DNA of 8,959 nt from contig USAD01000099.1 of NCBI GenBank assembly GCA_900552415.1, forward strand, positions 1-8,959, given 5' to 3'. Of the stretch, positions 6,657 to 8,959 are shown piece by piece (positions within the stretch are counted from its first letter, which is position 1; the number at the start of each line of letters is the position of its first letter). The translations under genes were made by a program, and so were the position numbers. Source of the DNA: an uncultured Parabacteroides sp. (GTDB taxonomy: Bacteria > Bacteroidota > Bacteroidia > Bacteroidales > Tannerellaceae). The notes beneath the pieces were generated by a model. That model was not told where the DNA came from. It made no database searches and worked only from the letters and a program-made list of their open reading frames with translations.

Positions 6657-8372
6657 ATGAACAAGATAAACACTCGGAACAGATGGATCTTCCGATTGCT
6701 CTGCCTCTGCCTGCTCATCCCGACACTCGCCTGGGCCGCGAACGAGGCGGAATACAAGAAACTTTCCAAAAGCTACACGCTTCATGCGGACAATAGCCAG
6801 GAGTTCCGCTACGTCATGGAGCTGACACTCCTCACCCACACCGCCATGAACAGCACCTATGGTGAGACTTTTATCGTCTATGATCCAAAAATACAGGAGC
6901 TCAAGATCAACGAGGCCTATACCCGGCAGAAGGATGGCAAGATCGTTCGTCTGCCCGACAATGCCCTCGTCGAGGTCCTTCCCAGCGCCGCTGTCGACGC
7001 TCCCGCCTTCAACCACCTGAAAGAGATGGTAGTCGTCCACACGGGGCTAGAGCTGGGCGCCACGATCGTGTTGGATTATTCCATCCTCACCCGGCCGGGC
7101 AATATAAAAGAGCCGCTGGAAATCTACGAGCCGCTCCTGCAATCGTCACCCGTCAAGGAATTTACCCTGACCGTCAACCATCCCAAAGATGTCCCCTTTA
7201 TCTATTCAATAGCGAACGAGGCAGACAACTGTCGGGCACAAACGGACAGCAACAACCAAACCCAGACCTGGACTTGGCACAACCTGCCCGCGGCCTCGCG
7301 TGAGCCGGGCGTATCCGTACGGAATGGCGACCAACCCTGTTTCATGGGAACCACCGCTCCGTCCATATCCACGACACTCCAGCCGCTCCAAGAACAATAC
7401 AAGCAACTACTCTACGGAGAGGGCAATCCGGTCATCGCCTCCATCTCGGAGAGCCTGATCGAAGAACAAGAGAACGAAACCGGCGAGATCCGGGCCATCC
7501 TCGACTACGTATACGGTCTTGATCAGGTGGCGGTCACCATGCCCATGAGCCATTATCGCTGCCGGCCGATCGACCAGATCATCAGCGGCGCGTATGGGAC
7601 AAGTCTTGAGAAATGCTTCCTGCTTTCCGCCCTGCTTAACGAGGCCGGATTCGATGCCGAGCCCATCATTGCCTTCCGGACAAAAGCGGAACAGGGCCTC
7701 TGTCGCCCGGCGATCGAGCAAACCGCGATCCATTGCCAATGGGGAGACAAAAGCCTGCTCCTTAGCCCCGACAGTTACAAACGTCCCAATGTCGATCCTG
7801 AGCACCAAACACTTTTGTCGTTGACTACCGGACAACCCATTAAAATCCAAGCGCTCCAGGAAAGCCGTGTTGAGGGAGATGTTACCATCAACCTGCAAAA
7901 CGGGGAGCCGAAAGTGACCGGCCAATATCAAATAGGCAACGATCTCCTGCCCTATTTCTCAGACAACACGATACAAGAGGAACATGTCTCAATTGAGCAG
8001 GTTGCCGATAAGTTCTATATTTTAACCCTGCCGGAAGCGCCACAAGGTGTGGCAACCTCAGGCTATGGGCATCTTAACAGCCGGAGAGAAACGAATCTGC
8101 TCCTACCACGAATCATAGACGAACATTACACGACAACTATCATTTCCCAAAATGATCTGGAACCACAAACACCTCCTTGCGAAAAACAAATCGAGAACAA
8201 GGTGGGTAAACTGATCATCCGGATCAATCAGGAAAAGGATCGGGTAATTGTGGAACGCCAATTGACCATCCATCAAAGGCTCATCACGCCCAAGAACTAT
8301 CCGGATTTCCATCAATTGATGACGGAATGGGAAGATAAAGCAGGTCGAAGCTTTGTGTTCAAACGGAAGTAA
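6657..8372 (+). CDS. Second DUF3857 transglutaminase-like exported protein, degenerate active site
   Basis: 571 residues, beginning 6 nt after the previous gene's final stop. Residues 1-27 form a signal peptide: basic N region, hydrophobic FRLLCLCLLIPTLAWA, likely cleavage after AWA. Residues ~40-230 resemble the DUF3857 domain (YGETFIVYDPKIQELKINEA at 68-87, then HTGLELGATIVLDYSI). Residues ~260-380 correspond to a transglutaminase-like core, and ~400-571 to a beta-rich C-terminal domain. Aligned by eye to the preceding protein on the shared AGF motif, GVCKD becomes GTSLEKC. This puts Ser316 at the nucleophile position, while Cys320 is four residues later. The His-bearing NHCV segment aligns to EQTAI, with Gln355. 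An Asp (372) remains near the third position. I infer a non-catalytic, possibly glycan- or protein-binding, envelope protein. It is a diverged paralogue of its neighbour rather than a copy. Base composition becomes richer in A/T towards its 3' end. Confidence 0.85.
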   Translation: MNKINTRNRWIFRLLCLCLLIPTLAWAANEAEYKKLSKSYTLHADNSQEFRYVMELTLLTHTAMNSTYGETFIVYDPKIQELKINEAYTRQKDGKIVRLPDNALVEVLPSAAVDAPAFNHLKEMVVVHTGLELGATIVLDYSILTRPGNIKEPLEIYEPLLQSSPVKEFTLTVNHPKDVPFIYSIANEADNCRAQTDSNNQTQTWTWHNLPAASREPGVSVRNGDQPCFMGTTAPSISTTLQPLQEQYKQLLYGEGNPVIASISESLIEEQENETGEIRAILDYVYGLDQVAVTMPMSHYRCRPIDQIISGAYGTSLEKCFLLSALLNEAGFDAEPIIAFRTKAEQGLCRPAIEQTAIHCQWGDKSLLLSPDSYKRPNVDPEHQTLLSLTTGQPIKIQALQESRVEGDVTINLQNGEPKVTGQYQIGNDLLPYFSDNTIQEEHVSIEQVADKFYILTLPEAPQGVATSGYGHLNSRRETNLLLPRIIDEHYTTTIISQNDLEPQTPPCEKQIENKVGKLIIRINQEKDRVIVERQLTIHQRLITPKNYPDFHQLMTEWEDKAGRSFVFKRK

Positions 8373-8395
8373 GATGGGATCTTGTCGAATTTTTT
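8371..8395 (+). terminator. Weak terminator-like element
   Basis: AAGAT (8371-8375) can pair with ATCTT (8379-8383) around GGG, followed after six bases by a run of six T (8390-8395). The stem is short, A/T-rich, starts inside the stop codon and is separated from the T-run. As an intrinsic terminator it is marginal. It is listed because it sits where the long upstream transcript would be expected to end. Confidence 0.2.
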
Positions 8396-8398
8396 ACC

Positions 8399-8406
8399 TA
8401 CCTTTG
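8399..8406 (+). promoter_or_regulatory. Bacteroidota -7 box upstream of the GH84 gene
   Basis: TACCTTTG is a perfect match to the Bacteroidota -7 consensus TAnnTTTG and lies 40 nt before the ATG of the GH84 gene. The only TTG upstream (8382-8384) is 14 nt away, shorter than the usual 19-21, so the -33 element is poor or absent. This suggests that the GH84 gene is a separate transcription unit from the men/transglutaminase-like cluster. Confidence 0.55.
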
Positions 8407-8446
8407 TCCGTATAGAGAAAAGTGTTAATCGAAAATCTCCAAAAAC

Positions 8447-8959
8447 ATGCAAAACGCTAGAAAAATATTGGCTACCGCGGCGTTGATTAGCAGTTGTGCT
8501 TTCGCCTATGGCCAGGACAGGATCCCCAGCATCCTTGCCGAACCTCAAGAGTTGACAATCACCAACAAATGGTTTACTCCCACCAAGGGATATCAAATAA
8601 CAGGCATGGAAAATCCGGACGCTGACGGTGTCCGGGTATTAAGTGAGGCTCTTCCCTTCTCCAGCAGTGGATTGCCCATTGAGATCAGTACTCTCAAATC
8701 TGATGACGAGTTGATGCGGCGTTCCGGCGCTTATACTATCGATATTCGTCCTGAGGGAATCCGGATTGAAATCGTAGATGGTGCCTCACTTTTCTATGCG
8801 GCACAAACCATCCGTCAATTGGCCTTAAAAGAGGATAACGGAAAGTACCGCTTGCCGGAATGCACCATTAAGGATTATCCCGACGTGTTATTCAGAGGAA
8901 CAGTAGAGGGCTTTTATGGCCAACCTTGGAGCCATGAGGATCGCATTGAGCAGCTTCGT
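8447..8959 (+). CDS. GH84 family beta-N-acetylglucosaminidase (O-GlcNAcase/hyaluronidase-like), 3'-truncated by window edge
   Basis: The first 171 codons of an exported glycoside hydrolase; the frame is still open at the last base. MQNARKILATAALISSCAFA is a signal peptide. ISSC could be read as a lipobox, but cleavage as a soluble periplasmic protein near AFAYG is at least as likely. Residues ~25-140 resemble the N-terminal alpha/beta domain placed before the barrel in GH84 and related enzymes, with GAYTIDIRPEGIRIEI (94-109) and FYAAQTIRQL (116-125). The barrel then begins with YPDVLFRGTVEGFYGQPWS (144-162), the VEGFYG-PWSH signature known from bacterial GH84 enzymes such as BtGH84 and NagJ. 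Family members remove terminal beta-linked GlcNAc by substrate-assisted catalysis using a pair of aspartates, which would lie beyond the window. Likely targets are host or diet glycans, but the specificity cannot be read from this part. Confidence 0.92.
   Translation, partial: MQNARKILATAALISSCAFAYGQDRIPSILAEPQELTITNKWFTPTKGYQITGMENPDADGVRVLSEALPFSSSGLPIEISTLKSDDELMRRSGAYTIDIRPEGIRIEIVDGASLFYAAQTIRQLALKEDNGKYRLPECTIKDYPDVLFRGTVEGFYGQPWSHEDRIEQLR

Overview
The window looks like a chromosomal piece of a GC-rich member of the Bacteroidales. Four things point there: two TAnnTTTG-like -7 promoter boxes, exported DUF3857/transglutaminase-like proteins, a GH84 hexosaminidase, and a menD-menB-menC-menE gene order. 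All genes lie on the + strand. A Tannerellaceae-like or Alistipes-like host would fit the GC content, but I cannot fix the genus from sequence alone.

Layout: (1) 1-1587, menD, missing only its first ~25-30 codons at the left edge. (2) 1588-1796, a 209-base gap with a GNRA-type hairpin, an exact-period 41-bp tandem repeat whose units each carry two small hairpins, one more hairpin and a promoter-like -7 box. (3) 1797-4674, menB, menC and menE, separated by 2 nt and then overlapping by 4 nt. (4) 4671-6650, an exported DUF3857/transglutaminase-like gene whose start overlaps the menE stop by 4 nt. It is interrupted by one in-frame TAA at 5796-5798, between the predicted catalytic Cys and the His/Asp. 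(5) 6657-8372, a second, intact DUF3857-type exported protein in which the catalytic Cys and His positions appear to be Ser and Gln. (6) 8373-8446, a short gap with a perfect -7 box. (7) 8447-8959, the start of an exported GH84 beta-N-acetylglucosaminidase, cut by the right edge.

The men genes cover four consecutive or near-consecutive steps of the classical o-succinylbenzoate menaquinone pathway: MenD makes SEPHCHC, MenC makes OSB, MenE makes OSB-CoA, MenB makes DHNA-CoA. MenH, MenF, the DHNA-CoA thioesterase and MenA are not in the window. Spacing suggests menB-menC-menE and both transglutaminase-like genes share one transcript, which couples quinone synthesis to two periplasmic or envelope proteins of unknown role. 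The most noteworthy items are the nonsense codon in the first transglutaminase gene, the degenerate active site of the second, and the structured tandem repeat before menB. I see no tRNA, rRNA, CRISPR array or mobile element.
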